A stretch of 64,000 nt of DNA from Caulobacter segnis (GCF_023935105.1 NZ_CP096040.1:310001-374000), one strand, 5' to 3'. Numbered from the stretch's first letter, positions 10,234-19,630 are shown. Numbers and translations: made by a program. Notes: generated from the letters alone by a model not told the origin.

Positions 10234-10261
10234 GGCGTGTCGTCCTTGCTAGCGAAAAATC

Positions 10262-10308
10262 GGGGGCGAAAAGAAAAGGGCTCCCGGGACATCGGTCCCG
10301 GGAGCCCT
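10262..10308 (-). terminator. Strong intrinsic terminator after asd
   Basis: Read on the minus strand, a 13-bp perfect stem (GGGCTCCCGGGAC with its complement, arms 10278-10290 and 10295-10307, 4-base loop) is followed by a run of TTTTCTTTTC. It lies 26 bases after the asd stop and isolates asd from rarD. Confidence 0.92.
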
Positions 10309-10333
10309 GATTTCCACCCGCTTGTTGCGGAGG

Positions 10334-11362
10334 TCAGGCCGGGGTCTTCTGCTTGATCAGGCCCTTGTCGTGCAGCAGCTGGGCGATCTGCACGGCGTTC
10401 AGGGCCGCGCCCTTGCGCAGGTTGTCGGCGACGCACCAGAGGGCGATGCCGTTCTCGACGGTCGGATCGGTGCGGATGCGCGAGACATAGACCGGGAACT
10501 CGCCGGCGCTTTCCTTCGGCGTCATGTAGCCGCCGTCCTCGCGCTTATCGATGACTTCCACGCCGTCGGCGTCGCGCAGGATCTCGCGGACGTCGTCTTC
10601 GTCCAGCGGGGTCTCGAACTCGATGTTCACAGACTCGGCGTGGCCGACCATGACCGGCACGCGCACGGCGGTGGCGGTCAGCTTGATCGCCGGATCCAAG
10701 ATCTTCTTGGTCTCGGCCATCATCTTCCACTCTTCCTTCGTGTAGCCGTCCTCCATGAACACATCGATGTGCGGAATGACGTTGAAGGCGATCTGCTTGG
10801 TGAACTTCTTGGGCGGCGGGGCGCCCAGGACGAAGACGCCCTTGGTCTGCTCCCACAGCTCGTCCATGCCTTCCTTGCCCGCGCCGGAGACCGACTGGTA
10901 GGTCGAGACGACGACGCGCTTGATCTTGGCTTCGGCATGCAGCGGCGCCAGCACCACGACCAGCTGCGCGGTCGAGCAGTTGGGGTTGGCGATGATGTTC
11001 TTCGGCAGCTTGTTGACCGCGTCCGGGTTCACTTCCGGCACGACCAGCGGCACGTCCGGGTCCATGCGGAAGTGGCTGGAATTGTCGATGACGATCGGAC
11101 CGGCCGCGCCGATCTTCTCGCCCCAGGCCTTGGAGATCGCGCCGCCGGCGCTCATCAGCACGATGTCGACGGTCGAGAAGTCGAACTGCTCAAGGTCCTC
11201 GCAGCGGATGATCTCGCTGCCGTAGGAGACTTCCACGCCGATGGACTTGCGGCTGGCGATGGCGTGCATCTTGTCGACCGGGAATTTGACTTCCTCGAGG
11301 ATGTTGAACATCTCGCGGCCCACATTGCCCGTGGCGCCGACCACGGCGACCCGGTAACCCAT
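10334..11362 (-). CDS. asd: Aspartate-semialdehyde dehydrogenase
   Basis: Asd reduces L-aspartyl phosphate to aspartate semialdehyde with NADPH, the branch-point step to lysine/diaminopimelate, threonine and methionine. The 342-residue product has the N-terminal VAVVGATGNVG dinucleotide motif, the catalytic Cys129 in NPNCSTAQ, and the QSVSGAGKEGMDEL and GHAESVNIEF segments. I chose ATG 11362 because AGGAG lies seven bases upstream; the frame is open to 11407. A perfect hairpin (11396-11418) sits just upstream and a strong terminator follows. Confidence 0.97.
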   Translation of the reverse strand: MGYRVAVVGATGNVGREMFNILEEVKFPVDKMHAIASRKSIGVEVSYGSEIIRCEDLEQFDFSTVDIVLMSAGGAISKAWGEKIGAAGPIVIDNSSHFRMDPDVPLVVPEVNPDAVNKLPKNIIANPNCSTAQLVVVLAPLHAEAKIKRVVVSTYQSVSGAGKEGMDELWEQTKGVFVLGAPPPKKFTKQIAFNVIPHIDVFMEDGYTKEEWKMMAETKKILDPAIKLTATAVRVPVMVGHAESVNIEFETPLDEDDVREILRDADGVEVIDKREDGGYMTPKESAGEFPVYVSRIRTDPTVENGIALWCVADNLRKGAALNAVQIAQLLHDKGLIKQKTPA

Positions 11363-11395
11363 CGCGCTCTCCTGAAGACTGCCAACAACGGCTGA

Positions 11396-11418
11396 CGCTC
11401 CGCGCATCGCGCGGAGCG
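11396..11418. other. Perfect 10-bp hairpin upstream of asd
   Basis: CGCTCCGCGC (11396-11405) and GCGCGGAGCG (11409-11418) form a perfect 10-bp stem with a 3-base loop. It lies between the end of the repeat-protein gene and the asd start on the same strand. There is no T-run in either direction, so it is not a standard intrinsic terminator; it could be a leader hairpin or an mRNA stability element. Confidence 0.5.
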
Positions 11419-11474
11419 GCGTTCCGTACGCCTCATGACCTCCGCGCGCAAGGCGAGGAAAGCTGGCGCGGCGA

Positions 11475-12058
11475 TCAGCCGGGCTTGTCGGCGGCCTTGT
11501 CCGGCGTGGCCGGCGCGTCGTCTTCCAGGGTGAAGGTGATCGGCAGGGTGATGACCAGGCCGTCGACCGTGTCGCCCTCCTTGGTCCACGGATTCATGCG
11601 CATGACCCCGGCCGCCTTGATCGCCGCCGCGCCGAAGTCCAGGCCGGCCGGACGCTCGCGCACGGCCTGGCAGTTGCTCAGCTCGCCCGTCGCCGTGACG
11701 GTGCAGGTGGCCGCCGCCTCGCCGGTGCGGACGCCGGCCTTGATCGCCGCCTCCGGATAGATCGACGCCATGCCCTCGGGCGACAGGGTGCGGATCCATC
11801 GCGGCCTGGTCAGCTTGCGGGTGTCGGCCAGGGCCGGGTCTCGGAAGCGGAAGGGCACGTCGATCTTCAGGGCCTTGGCGGCCTTGGCCTCTTCCGGCGC
11901 GAGAGTGATGCCGAACGATTTCGACAGCGACTGGGCCGCCTTGCCGAAGCCCTTGCCGCGGGGGTTTTCCGAGATCACGTCACAGCCGCGCAGCCGGCCA
12001 GTATGGTGGTCGAGGCCGCAGCGCAGGGCCGCCTGGCCGGAGGTCAGGCCCGCCGCCC
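11475..12058 (-). pseudogene. 3' part of a frameshifted four-repeat TonB-C-like protein
   Basis: This open frame continues the gene that breaks off at 12044. It encodes repeats three (end) and four: RCGLDHHTGRLRGCDVIS and CTVTATGELSNCQAVRERP, each with a Cys pair followed by a P-x-x-x-FG-AA segment, the same pattern as the first two repeats in the upstream frame. It has no credible start of its own. Joining it to the upstream frame needs one extra G in the G-run at 12057-12060 (minus strand), which would restore WPQGAAGLTSG. It could be a real inactivating mutation, an assembly error or a ribosomal slip. Confidence 0.7.
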
Positions 12059-12835
12059 CTGCGGCCAGGCCGCGTTGACCTCGGCCTGGGTCGGGACCTG
12101 GGTCCACGGCGGGTCGAGAACGACCGAGGTGCTGGTCGTCGTGAAGGAGCGGCTGGGCGCTTCCCAGTTGATCGGGATCGCCACCGTGCCGCCGGGCACG
12201 GCCTTGCCGCCGCGGATCTTGGGGGTCATGCGAAGCTGCGGCGTCAGCTGCAGGCCGGCCGCGCCGAAATTGTAGTCCTTGGGCGACTCGCTCAGCACCT
12301 TGCAGTTCTGCAGGAAGCCCTCGGTGGTCACCTGGCAGCCGATCGTCGCCTTGCCGGCGACGCCGTCATCGATGGCCTTCTTGGGAAAGACGTTGGCGAT
12401 GTCCTGGCCGGTCGGCTTGCGCAGCCAGTTGGGATTGGCGTCGCCGGGGGCCAGGAACTCGAAGAAGGTCCGCACCGGCCGCCCAGTCGTCGCTGCGCCG
12501 GCGTCGTCGGTGGTCTTGATCCGCTCGTAGCCCACCACCGACAGCGCCGCCTGACCGAAGCCCTGGCCGGCCGGCTCCTCCCTGGCGATCCGGCAATCGA
12601 CCAGCTTGCCACCGGCGGCGGCCGTGCAGTCCAGGCCGGCCTTGCCGGTGACGGTCGCGCCCTTGGGATAGGCGGCCTTCATCTTGTCGCGGGGAACCGT
12701 GACCGTGAAGTGCGGTCGCCAGCCGCCGCCCGGCGCGCGGGCCAGGTCGTCCTCGTCCTCGGCCCGGACCTGATGGGCGAACGCAACCGAAAGGCCGGCC
12801 ATGAGCGAGACCAGCAGCAGCTTACGCGACAGCAC
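12044..12835 (-). CDS. Secreted protein with TonB-C-like repeats (5' part of a frameshifted gene)
   Basis: The 263-residue frame starts with a signal peptide (MLSRKLLLVSLMAGLSVAFA) and contains two full repeats and the beginning of a third. Each repeat has two Cys about 11 residues apart (Cys70/Cys81; Cys167/Cys178) followed by an E-x-P-x-x-x-x-FG-AA motif. This resembles the TonB C-terminal fold, but no TonB box, proline-rich spacer or membrane anchor is present. It is presumably periplasmic. It ends prematurely in RRA-stop within repeat three, while the expected continuation is found in the next frame from about 12058 to 11475. Confidence 0.72.
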   Translation of the reverse strand: MLSRKLLLVSLMAGLSVAFAHQVRAEDEDDLARAPGGGWRPHFTVTVPRDKMKAAYPKGATVTGKAGLDCTAAAGGKLVDCRIAREEPAGQGFGQAALSVVGYERIKTTDDAGAATTGRPVRTFFEFLAPGDANPNWLRKPTGQDIANVFPKKAIDDGVAGKATIGCQVTTEGFLQNCKVLSESPKDYNFGAAGLQLTPQLRMTPKIRGGKAVPGGTVAIPINWEAPSRSFTTTSTSVVLDPPWTQVPTQAEVNAAWPQGRRA

Positions 12836-12950
12836 GATGAGACCCCGAGCAAGGGGCGGCGCGCGACCCCTTCGGCGCTCGACCCTAGGTCGAGGATAGG
12901 GCAGTCATTCGCCTCTCGCCAGAGGGTTTCCGACGCGCGCCGAGGTCCCT

Positions 12951-15872
12951 ATGTTGCCGGCCATGACCGACGTCGCCGCGCCCCCGCTTCCGAACGCTTC
13001 CGAACTGACCCAGGACGGCCCCGCCGTCCGGCTCTTTCTCGTCGACGGCTCGGCCTATCTGTTCCGCGCCTACCACGCCCTGCCGCCGTTGACCCGCAAG
13101 AGCGACGGCCTGCCGGTAGGCGCCGTCCAGGGCTTCTGCAACATGCTGTGGAAGCTGATGCGCGACATGCAGGGCGACACGCCCACGCATCTGGCGGTCA
13201 TCTGGGACCACTCCGAGAAGACGTTCCGCAACACGCTCTACGACAAGTACAAGGCCCACCGTCCGCCGCCGCCAGAGGACCTGATCCCGCAGTTCCCGCT
13301 GGTGCGCGAGGCGACGCTGGCGTTCGGCGTGCCGGCCATCGAGCTGCCGGGCTACGAGGCCGACGACCTGATCGCCGCCTATGCCTGCAAGGCGCGCGAA
13401 GTGGGCGGCGAAGCGGTGATCGTCTCGTCCGACAAGGACCTGATGCAACTGGTCGGCGACGGCGTCTCGATGTTCGATCCGATGAAGGGCGTGCGCATCG
13501 AGCGCGAGCAGGTGTTCGAGAAATTCGGCGTCTATCCCGAGCGGGTGGTCGACGTGCAGGCCCTGTGCGGCGACAGCGTCGACAACGTTCCGGGCGCGCC
13601 GGGCATCGGCATCAAGACCGCCGCCCAGCTGATCAACGAATATGGCGACCTGGACACGCTGCTGGCTCGCGCCGGCGAGATCAAGCAGCCCAAGCGTCGC
13701 GAGACCCTGATCGAGTTCGCCGACCAGATCCGTCTGTCGCGGGCCCTGGTGAAGCTGGACTGCGATACGCCGCTGCCCCAGCCGCTGGACGAACTGACCG
13801 TGCGCGAGCCGGACAAGGCGGTGCTGGCCGCCTTCCTCGAGCAGATGGAGTTCCGGACCCTGGCCCGCCGGGTCGGCGATGGCTCGGCCGCCGCGGCGCC
13901 GGGCAATCTGGAGCGAGCCCCTGGTCTTGGCGGCGGGGCCCAGCCCAAGGCGCCGGTCAGCACGGTGTCGTACATGGGGGCGGCCGCCCGCGCCGCCGCC
14001 AACCCGGTCGCCGAGCCGGTCAGCATCGACCACGCCGCCTATGTCTGCGTCCGCGACCTGGACACCCTGCGCGCTTGGGTGGCCAAGGCCACGGCCAAGG
14101 GCGTGGTGGCCTTCGACACCGAGACAGACGCCCTGTCCTCGGCCAATGCCGGCCTGTGCGGCGTGTCGCTGGCGGTCACGGCGGGCGAGGCCTGCTACAT
14201 CCCGATCAGCCATTGCGAGAAGGCCGACGGCCTGGCCTTCGAGGCTCCCGCAGACATCGAGCAGATCCCGCTGGCTGACGTCATCGCCACCCTCAAGCCG
14301 CTGCTCGAGGATCCGGCGGTGCTGAAGGTGGCCCAGAACGCCAAGTATGACATCGCCGTGCTGGCGCGCCACGGCATCCAGGTGGCGCCGATCGACGACA
14401 CCATGCTGATCTCCTACGTGCTGGAGGCCGGCGAGCACGGCCACGGCATGGACGAGCTCTCGGAGCTGCACCTGGGCCACAAGCCCATCCCGTTCAAGCA
14501 GGTCTGCGGCGCGGGCAAGGGCCAGATCAGCTTCAAGCACGTGGCCCTGCCCGAGGCGACGGCCTATGCCGCCGAGGACGCCGATGTCACCCTGCGCCTG
14601 TGGGAGATCCTGAAGCCCCGCCTGGCGCGCGCGGGTCTGTCGACCGTCTACGAGACCCTGGAGCGGCCGATGCCGTCGGTGCTGGCGGCGATGGAGAACG
14701 AGGGCGTCCGTGTCGATCCCGAGGCCCTGCGCCTGCTGTCCAACGAGTTCTCGCTGCGCATGGCCCAGTTCGAGGCTCGCGCCCAGGAACTGGTCGGCCG
14801 CCCCTTCAACCTGGGCAGCCCCAAGCAGATCGGCGACGTGCTGTTCGGCGAGATGAGCCTGAAGGGCGGCAAGAAGACCGCCACCGGCCAATGGTCGACC
14901 GACAGCGACGTGCTGGAGAGCCTGGCGCTGGAGCACGAGCTGCCGCGCGTGCTGCTGGACTGGCGCCAGCTGTCGAAGCTGAAGGGCACCTATACCGAGA
15001 ACCTGATCGCCGCGATCGCCGAGCGCACGGGCCGGGTCCACACCTCCTACGCCCTGGCCGCGACGACGACCGGGCGGCTGTCGTCGTCCGATCCCAACCT
15101 GCAGAACATCCCGGTCCGCACCGAGGAAGGCCGCAAGATCCGCAAGGCGTTCATCGCCGCGCCGGGCAAGGTGCTGATCAGCGCCGACTACAGCCAGATC
15201 GAGCTGCGCCTGCTGGCCCACATCGGCGACATCCCGCAGCTGAAGAAGGCCTTCCAGGAGGGCCTCGACATCCACGCCATGACGGCCTCCGAGATGTTCG
15301 ACACGCCGATCGAGGGCATGGACCCGATGATCCGCCGCCGGGCCAAGGCCATCAACTTCGGCATCGTCTACGGCATCAGCGCCTTCGGCCTGGCCAACCA
15401 GCTGGGCATCGGCCAGGGCGAGGCCGGGGCCTATATCAAGACCTATTTCGAGCGCTTCCCCGGTATCCAGGCCTATATGGATGCGACCAAGGCCTTCGTG
15501 CGCGAGCACGGCTATGTCACGACCATCTTCGGTCGGAAGATCAACATTCCGGAGATCCAGTCGAAGTCGGTCGGCCAGCGCCAGTTCGCCGAGCGAGCGG
15601 CGATCAACGCCCCTATCCAGGGCGCGGCCGCCGACGTCATGCGCCGGGCGATGATCCGCATGCCCGCCGCCCTGGAGGCCGCCGGCCTCGAGGCCAAGAT
15701 GCTGCTGCAGGTTCACGACGAACTGGTGTTCGAGACGCCGGCGGGCGAGGCCGACCGCGCCTGCGACGTGGTCCGGGCCGTCATGGAAAAGGCCGCCGAG
15801 CCGGCCGTGGCCCTGTCCGTGCCGCTCACGGTCGAGGCTCGGGCCGCGCTCAACTGGGACGAAGCGCACTAA
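12951..15872 (+). CDS. polA: DNA polymerase I
   Basis: PolA fills gaps, removes RNA primers and works in excision repair. The 973-residue product has all three domains: 5'-3' exonuclease (about 20-310; FLVDGSAYLFRAYHAL, YEADDLIAAYA, GDSVDNVPGAPGIGIKTA), 3'-5' proofreading exonuclease (about 350-560; intact metal ligands in FDTETDAL and NAKYD), and polymerase (about 570-973; motif A DYSQIELRLLAHI, motif B RRRAKAINFGIVYGIS, motif C QVHDELVFE). Starts at ATG 12951 or 12963 are both possible; the first has GAGG nearby. Confidence 0.97.
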   Translation: MLPAMTDVAAPPLPNASELTQDGPAVRLFLVDGSAYLFRAYHALPPLTRKSDGLPVGAVQGFCNMLWKLMRDMQGDTPTHLAVIWDHSEKTFRNTLYDKYKAHRPPPPEDLIPQFPLVREATLAFGVPAIELPGYEADDLIAAYACKAREVGGEAVIVSSDKDLMQLVGDGVSMFDPMKGVRIEREQVFEKFGVYPERVVDVQALCGDSVDNVPGAPGIGIKTAAQLINEYGDLDTLLARAGEIKQPKRRETLIEFADQIRLSRALVKLDCDTPLPQPLDELTVREPDKAVLAAFLEQMEFRTLARRVGDGSAAAAPGNLERAPGLGGGAQPKAPVSTVSYMGAAARAAANPVAEPVSIDHAAYVCVRDLDTLRAWVAKATAKGVVAFDTETDALSSANAGLCGVSLAVTAGEACYIPISHCEKADGLAFEAPADIEQIPLADVIATLKPLLEDPAVLKVAQNAKYDIAVLARHGIQVAPIDDTMLISYVLEAGEHGHGMDELSELHLGHKPIPFKQVCGAGKGQISFKHVALPEATAYAAEDADVTLRLWEILKPRLARAGLSTVYETLERPMPSVLAAMENEGVRVDPEALRLLSNEFSLRMAQFEARAQELVGRPFNLGSPKQIGDVLFGEMSLKGGKKTATGQWSTDSDVLESLALEHELPRVLLDWRQLSKLKGTYTENLIAAIAERTGRVHTSYALAATTTGRLSSSDPNLQNIPVRTEEGRKIRKAFIAAPGKVLISADYSQIELRLLAHIGDIPQLKKAFQEGLDIHAMTASEMFDTPIEGMDPMIRRRAKAINFGIVYGISAFGLANQLGIGQGEAGAYIKTYFERFPGIQAYMDATKAFVREHGYVTTIFGRKINIPEIQSKSVGQRQFAERAAINAPIQGAAADVMRRAMIRMPAALEAAGLEAKMLLQVHDELVFETPAGEADRACDVVRAVMEKAAEPAVALSVPLTVEARAALNWDEAH

Positions 15873-16047
15873 ATGTAAAATTTCGCGGATTCGTCAAAAC
15901 TGCGACATCGCGTCACGCCAGGGTTAATGCCCCGGCAATGGTTGTGGGCTCACTGCTTGGGTGACGCCCGCAAACCCTAGTATAGTTTCAAAGAGTAGCG
16001 TTATTCGAGGTTTAGCGGTCGTCGTCCACGAGACGAGGAGCCCGCCC

Positions 16048-17991
16048 GTGTCCATTGGCGACCTGAAGATTCCCCACAAGCTGATGGCGGTGTTCGCCGT
16101 CATGCTCACCACGATCATGCTGATGGGCGTGGTTCTCTACGTCAACAAGGTGAGCCTTGGACACTCCGTCGAACGCACCGAGCGTGCGTATGAGATGCTG
16201 CGCCAGGCGGATACGGCGGCCTTCCGCCTGACCCGCCAAGAGAACTCGCTGCGCGGCTTCCTGCTGTCGGGCGACAACTACTACGTCAAGCGCCTGGAAG
16301 AGGCGCACAAGCCCAAGTTCCTGAAGGCGCTGGACGAACTGCGCACCCTAGCCGACGGCGACCAGGAGGACCTGGGTCGCATCGCGGCGGTCGACGCCGC
16401 CTACGCCAACTATCGCAAGCTGGCCATCGAGCCCGGCGAGCGCCTGGGCGCCGATCCGGCCACTCGCCCGCAAGCCGTCGAGCTGGTCAAGAACGACGGC
16501 GTCGCCGACAAGGCCGTCACGCCGGTCGAGGACGCGATCGAAGCCATCACCAAGAACGCCGAGGCGGAACTGAAGGCGGAAGCCGCCGCTCAGAAGAAGG
16601 CCTCGACGGAATCGACCCTGGCCCTGGCCGTCGGCATCCTGATCACCGCCGGCATCGCCATTGGCGGCGGCCTGCTGCTGACCGGCGCCATCGCGGGACC
16701 CGTCTCGGCCATGACCAACGCCATGCGGCGTCTGGCCGCCGGCGACAACACCGTGGCCGTGCCGGCCCAGGGCCGCAAGGACGAGATCGGCGACATGGCC
16801 GGCGCCGTCGCCTTCTTCAAGGACGCCGCGATCGAGAAGATCCGCGTCGAGCGTCAGGCCGCCGAGCACCGCGATGCCGCCGACAGCGAACGCGCCGCCA
16901 ACGAGGCCGAGAAGGCCGAGGCCGCCCGCGAGGACGCCGTCGCGATCACGGCGCTGAACGAGGCGCTGGACCTTCTGGCCGCCGGCGACCTGACCCATCG
17001 CATCAACACGCCGTTCGCGCCGAAGACCGAGAGCCTGCGGACCAATTTCAACGCCGCCGCCGACCGCATGCAGCAGGCGATCCAGGCGATCGGCTCCGCC
17101 ACCGGCGGGGTCAACAGCGGCTCGGACGAAATCGCCGAGGCCTCGGACAACCTGTCGCGCCGCACCGAGCAGCAGGCCGCCAGCCTGGAAGAGACCGCCG
17201 CCGCCCTGGACGAGATCACCGCCACGGTCCGCAAGACCGCTTCGGGCGCCAAGGAAGCCTCGCAGGTCGTGGCCACCGCCCGCGCCGACGCCGAGCGCTC
17301 GGGCCGCATCGTCAGCCAGGCCGTTTCGGCCATGACCGAGATCGAGACCTCGTCCAACCAGGTCAGCCAGATCATCGGCGTCATCGACGAGATCGCCTTC
17401 CAGACCAACCTTCTGGCTCTGAACGCCGGCGTCGAGGCGGCGCGGGCGGGTGAAGCCGGCCGCGGCTTCGCGGTCGTCGCCCAGGAGGTCCGGGCCCTGG
17501 CTCAGCGCTCGGCCGACGCGGCCAAGGAGATCAAGACCCTGATCTCGACCTCGACCGCCCAGGTCGAGGCTGGGGTGGACCTGGTCGGCCAGACCGGCGA
17601 GGCCCTGGGCCGCATCGTCGAACAGGTCGCCTCGATCGACACCCTGATGCAGGAAATCTCGGCCTCGACCACGGAACAGGCCACCGGCCTCAACGAGGTC
17701 AACGGCGCGGTGAATCAGATGGACCAGGTCGTCCAGCAGAACGCCGCCATGGTGGAAGAGGCCACTGCCGCCACCCACTCGCTGAAGAACGAAGCCAAGT
17801 CGCTGGCCGAGATGGTGGCGCGCTTCCGCGTGACCCAGGGGCAGGCCGTCGCCGCGGCCGCACCGCCACGTCCCGCCACTCGCCTGGCGCCGCCGATGGT
17901 CTCCAAGGCCAAGCCGGCCTCGCGCCCATCCGCGCCGGCCTCTCGCGGCAACACCGCCTTGGCGGTCAGCGAGGACTGGGAAGAGTTCTGA
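16048..17991 (+). CDS. Methyl-accepting chemotaxis protein with C-terminal DWEEF
   Basis: This chemoreceptor (647 residues from GTG 16048) signals through CheW/CheA. A first membrane helix (about 12-32) is followed by a periplasmic helical-bundle sensor region (about 33-190), a second membrane helix (about 195-220), HAMP, a linker, and the signalling domain with the conserved hairpin tip [23 protein letters not shown]. The tail is low-complexity Pro/Ala and ends in DWEEF, similar to CheR-tethering pentapeptides. GTG 16048 is preferred because GACGAGGAG lies upstream; the frame is open to 15961. A terminator follows. Confidence 0.93.
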   Translation: MSIGDLKIPHKLMAVFAVMLTTIMLMGVVLYVNKVSLGHSVERTERAYEMLRQADTAAFRLTRQENSLRGFLLSGDNYYVKRLEEAHKPKFLKALDELRTLADGDQEDLGRIAAVDAAYANYRKLAIEPGERLGADPATRPQAVELVKNDGVADKAVTPVEDAIEAITKNAEAELKAEAAAQKKASTESTLALAVGILITAGIAIGGGLLLTGAIAGPVSAMTNAMRRLAAGDNTVAVPAQGRKDEIGDMAGAVAFFKDAAIEKIRVERQAAEHRDAADSERAANEAEKAEAAREDAVAITALNEALDLLAAGDLTHRINTPFAPKTESLRTNFNAAADRMQQAIQAIGSATGGVNSGSDEIAEASDNLSRRTEQQAASLEETAAALDEITATVRKTASGAKEASQVVATARADAERSGRIVSQAVSAMTEIETSSNQVSQIIGVIDEIAFQTNLLALNAGVEAARAGEAGRGFAVVAQEVRALAQRSADAAKEIKTLISTSTAQVEAGVDLVGQTGEALGRIVEQVASIDTLMQEISASTTEQATGLNEVNGAVNQMDQVVQQNAAMVEEATAATHSLKNEAKSLAEMVARFRVTQGQAVAAAAPPRPATRLAPPMVSKAKPASRPSAPASRGNTALAVSEDWEEF

Positions 17992-18023
17992 TCGCCGCTA
18001 TCGGGCGCTACGAGACTTCAAGC

Positions 18024-18054
18024 AGGCTCTCCGGGAAACCGGGGAGCCTTTCTC
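18024..18054 (+). terminator. Terminator after the chemoreceptor gene
   Basis: AGGCTCTCCGG (18024-18034) and CCGGGGAGCCT (18039-18049) form a stem with one mismatch and a GAAA loop, followed by TTTCTC. It lies 32 bases after the stop codon. Confidence 0.85.
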
Positions 18055-18057
18055 GTA

Positions 18058-18282
18058 TCAGCCCTTGTTGAGCGCGATCGTCTCGAACGACGACTTGGTC
18101 GGCTGCGGCGGGTGGCTCGCGCCGGGCGTCGGCAACGCCAGGCCGATGGCGGCGGCGGTCTGCGTCGTGAAGCGACAATCGCGGACGCTGACGCAGCCGT
18201 AGATGGCCCCGCCGGCGCCGGGTTCAAGAGGCTCGCATACCCGGGGTTTCCGAGTGCGTCGCGAGGTGTCCTGATCCAACAA
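18058..18282 (-). pseudogene. Possible remnant of a coding sequence between chemoreceptor and thiolase
   Basis: The minus-strand frame ending at 18058 has coding-like GC-rich third positions over about its last 50 codons (through SVRDCRFTTQTAAAIGLAL to ETIALNKG). It has no ATG or GTG start with a ribosome-binding site; the only in-frame start is a TTG at 18282 next to the thiolase terminator. No family is recognised. It may be the C-terminal relic of a lost gene or a chance frame. Together with the repeats and terminators listed, this accounts for the 450-base gap at 17992-18442. Confidence 0.25.
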
Positions 18283-18284
18283 GA

Positions 18285-18318
18285 AAGGCCGGAAACCGCC
18301 TTGACGGTTCCCGGCCTT
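18285..18318 (-). terminator. Terminator after the thiolase gene
   Basis: AAGGCCGGAAACC and GGTTCCCGGCCTT form a long stem; on the minus strand it is followed by TTTCTTG. It lies about 125 bases beyond the thiolase stop, so the transcript probably includes the duplicated thiolase tail and the hairpin at 18375-18401. Confidence 0.8.
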
Positions 18319-18338
18319 ATTTGATGCGCTCGATGGAA

Positions 18339-18373
18339 CGAAATCAGAAGATTTCGAACAGGCCGGCGGCGCC
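18339..18373. repeat. 35-bp direct repeat, copy 1 (duplicate of the thiolase 3' end)
   Basis: This 35-bp stretch is identical to 18438-18472, which spans the last codons and stop of the thiolase gene (LFEIF-stop). The two copies are 99 bp apart, a multiple of three. Between them lies a perfect 11-bp hairpin. It looks like a local duplication of the gene end. Confidence 0.85.
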
Positions 18374-18374
18374 A

Positions 18375-18401
18375 GCTGAGATCGCGATCAGCGATCTCAG
18401 C
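18375..18401. other. Perfect 11-bp hairpin between the thiolase-tail repeats
   Basis: GCTGAGATCGC (18375-18385) and GCGATCTCAGC (18391-18401) are perfect inverted repeats around a GATCA loop. There is no T-run in either direction. It lies in the thiolase 3' untranslated region and could protect or process the mRNA 3' end, or mark a rearrangement junction. Confidence 0.6.
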
Positions 18402-18437
18402 CATCCTTCATTGATGGGCGCCGTCCTCCGTCCTGAT

Positions 18438-18472
18438 CGAAATCAGAAGATTTCGAACAGGCCGGCGGCGCC
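18438..18472. repeat. 35-bp direct repeat, copy 2 (within thiolase 3' end)
   Basis: This copy contains the thiolase stop codon (18443-18445) and its last ten or so codons. It matches 18339-18373 at every base. Confidence 0.85.
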
Positions 18473-19630
18473 CATGCCACCGCCGATGCACATGGTCACG
18501 ACGCCCAGCTTGGCCTTGCGCCGCTTGCCTTCCAGCAGCAGGTGGCCGGCGCAGCGGGCGCCGGTCATGCCGAACGGGTGGCCGATGGCGATCGAGCCGC
18601 CGTTGACGTTGTACTTCTCGGGATCGATGCCCAGGCGGTCGCGGCTGTAGAGGCATTGCGAGGCGAAGGCCTCGTTCAGCTCCCAGATGTCGATGTCGTC
18701 GACCTTCAGGCCGTGGCGTTCCAAGAGGCGCGGCACGGCGAAGACCGGGCCGATGCCCATTTCGTCGGGCTCGCAGCCGGCGATGGCGAAGCCCTTGAAC
18801 AGGCCCAGCGGCTCCAGGCCGCGCTTGGCGGCTTCCTTGGCTTCCATCACCACGACGGCGGCGGCGCCGTCCGACAGCTGGCTGGCGTTGCCGGCGGTGA
18901 CGAACTTGCCCTCGCCCATCACCGGCTTGAGGCTGGCCAGGCCCTCCAGCGTCGTCTCCGGGCGATTGCATTCGTCCTTGGTGACCACGTAGTCGACCAG
19001 GCTCTCTTCCTTGGTCTCCTTATTGACCACCTTCATCTTGGTGGCCATCGGCACGATCTCGTCATCGAACAGGCCGGCGGCCTGGGCGGCGGCGATGCGC
19101 TGCTGGCTGCGCAGCGAGTATTCGTCCTGATATTCCCGGCTGACGTTGTAGCGCTTGGCCACGATGTCGGCGGTGTCGATCATCGCCATCCAGAGCGCCG
19201 GATGGGTCTGCATCAGCTTCTCTTCGGTGATGTGGAAACGGTTCATATGACCGCCCCCCTGCACCAGCGAGATCGACTCCACGCCGCCGCCGATCGCGAC
19301 AGCGGCGCCGTCGTTGCGGACGTAGTTGGCGGCCGTGGCGATGGCCTGCAGGCCCGACGAGCAGAAGCGATTGACGGTCTGGCCCGAGGTGGTCACCGGC
19401 AGGCCGGCCCACATGGCCGCGTTGCGGGCCACGTTCATGCCGGTGGCGCCTTCAGGACCGCCGCAGCCCAGGACCACGTCCTCGACCTCGGGGCCGTCCA
19501 GCTTGGCGCGCTTGACCGCGTGCTGGATGGCGTGGCCGGCCATGGCCGCGCCGTGGGTGTTGTTGAAGCCGCCGCGGTTGGACTTGGCCAGGCCCGTGCG
19601 GGCGTAAGAGACGATGACCGCTTCGCGCAT
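18443..19630 (-). CDS. Acetyl-CoA C-acyltransferase (thiolase)
   Basis: The 395-residue enzyme belongs to the thiolase I/II family, cleaving 3-ketoacyl-CoA (beta-oxidation) or condensing acetyl-CoA. Catalytic residues are visible: Cys90 in NRFCSSG, His in GHPFGMTG and the second Cys in MCIGGGMG near the C-terminus, with NEAFA in between. No hydratase or dehydrogenase partner is adjacent, so degradative or biosynthetic use is undecided. Its 3' end is duplicated 99 bp downstream. It is divergent from the TonB-dependent receptor gene. Confidence 0.93.
   Translation of the reverse strand: MREAVIVSYARTGLAKSNRGGFNNTHGAAMAGHAIQHAVKRAKLDGPEVEDVVLGCGGPEGATGMNVARNAAMWAGLPVTTSGQTVNRFCSSGLQAIATAANYVRNDGAAVAIGGGVESISLVQGGGHMNRFHITEEKLMQTHPALWMAMIDTADIVAKRYNVSREYQDEYSLRSQQRIAAAQAAGLFDDEIVPMATKMKVVNKETKEESLVDYVVTKDECNRPETTLEGLASLKPVMGEGKFVTAGNASQLSDGAAAVVVMEAKEAAKRGLEPLGLFKGFAIAGCEPDEMGIGPVFAVPRLLERHGLKVDDIDIWELNEAFASQCLYSRDRLGIDPEKYNVNGGSIAIGHPFGMTGARCAGHLLLEGKRRKAKLGVVTMCIGGGMGAAGLFEIF

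Noticed and set aside
12885..15869. A 994-codon open frame antisense to polA
   Set aside because: It mirrors the polA coding sequence, has Gln/Arg/Gly-rich low-complexity translation and no ribosome-binding site. It results from GC-rich third codon positions.
18339..18472. Insertion sequence at the thiolase end
   Set aside because: No transposase and no terminal inverted repeats at the ends of the duplicated unit; only direct repeats and a hairpin.
18112..18650. Short plus-strand open frames across the thiolase terminator
   Set aside because: They cross the terminator and the antisense of the thiolase gene and lack ribosome-binding sites.
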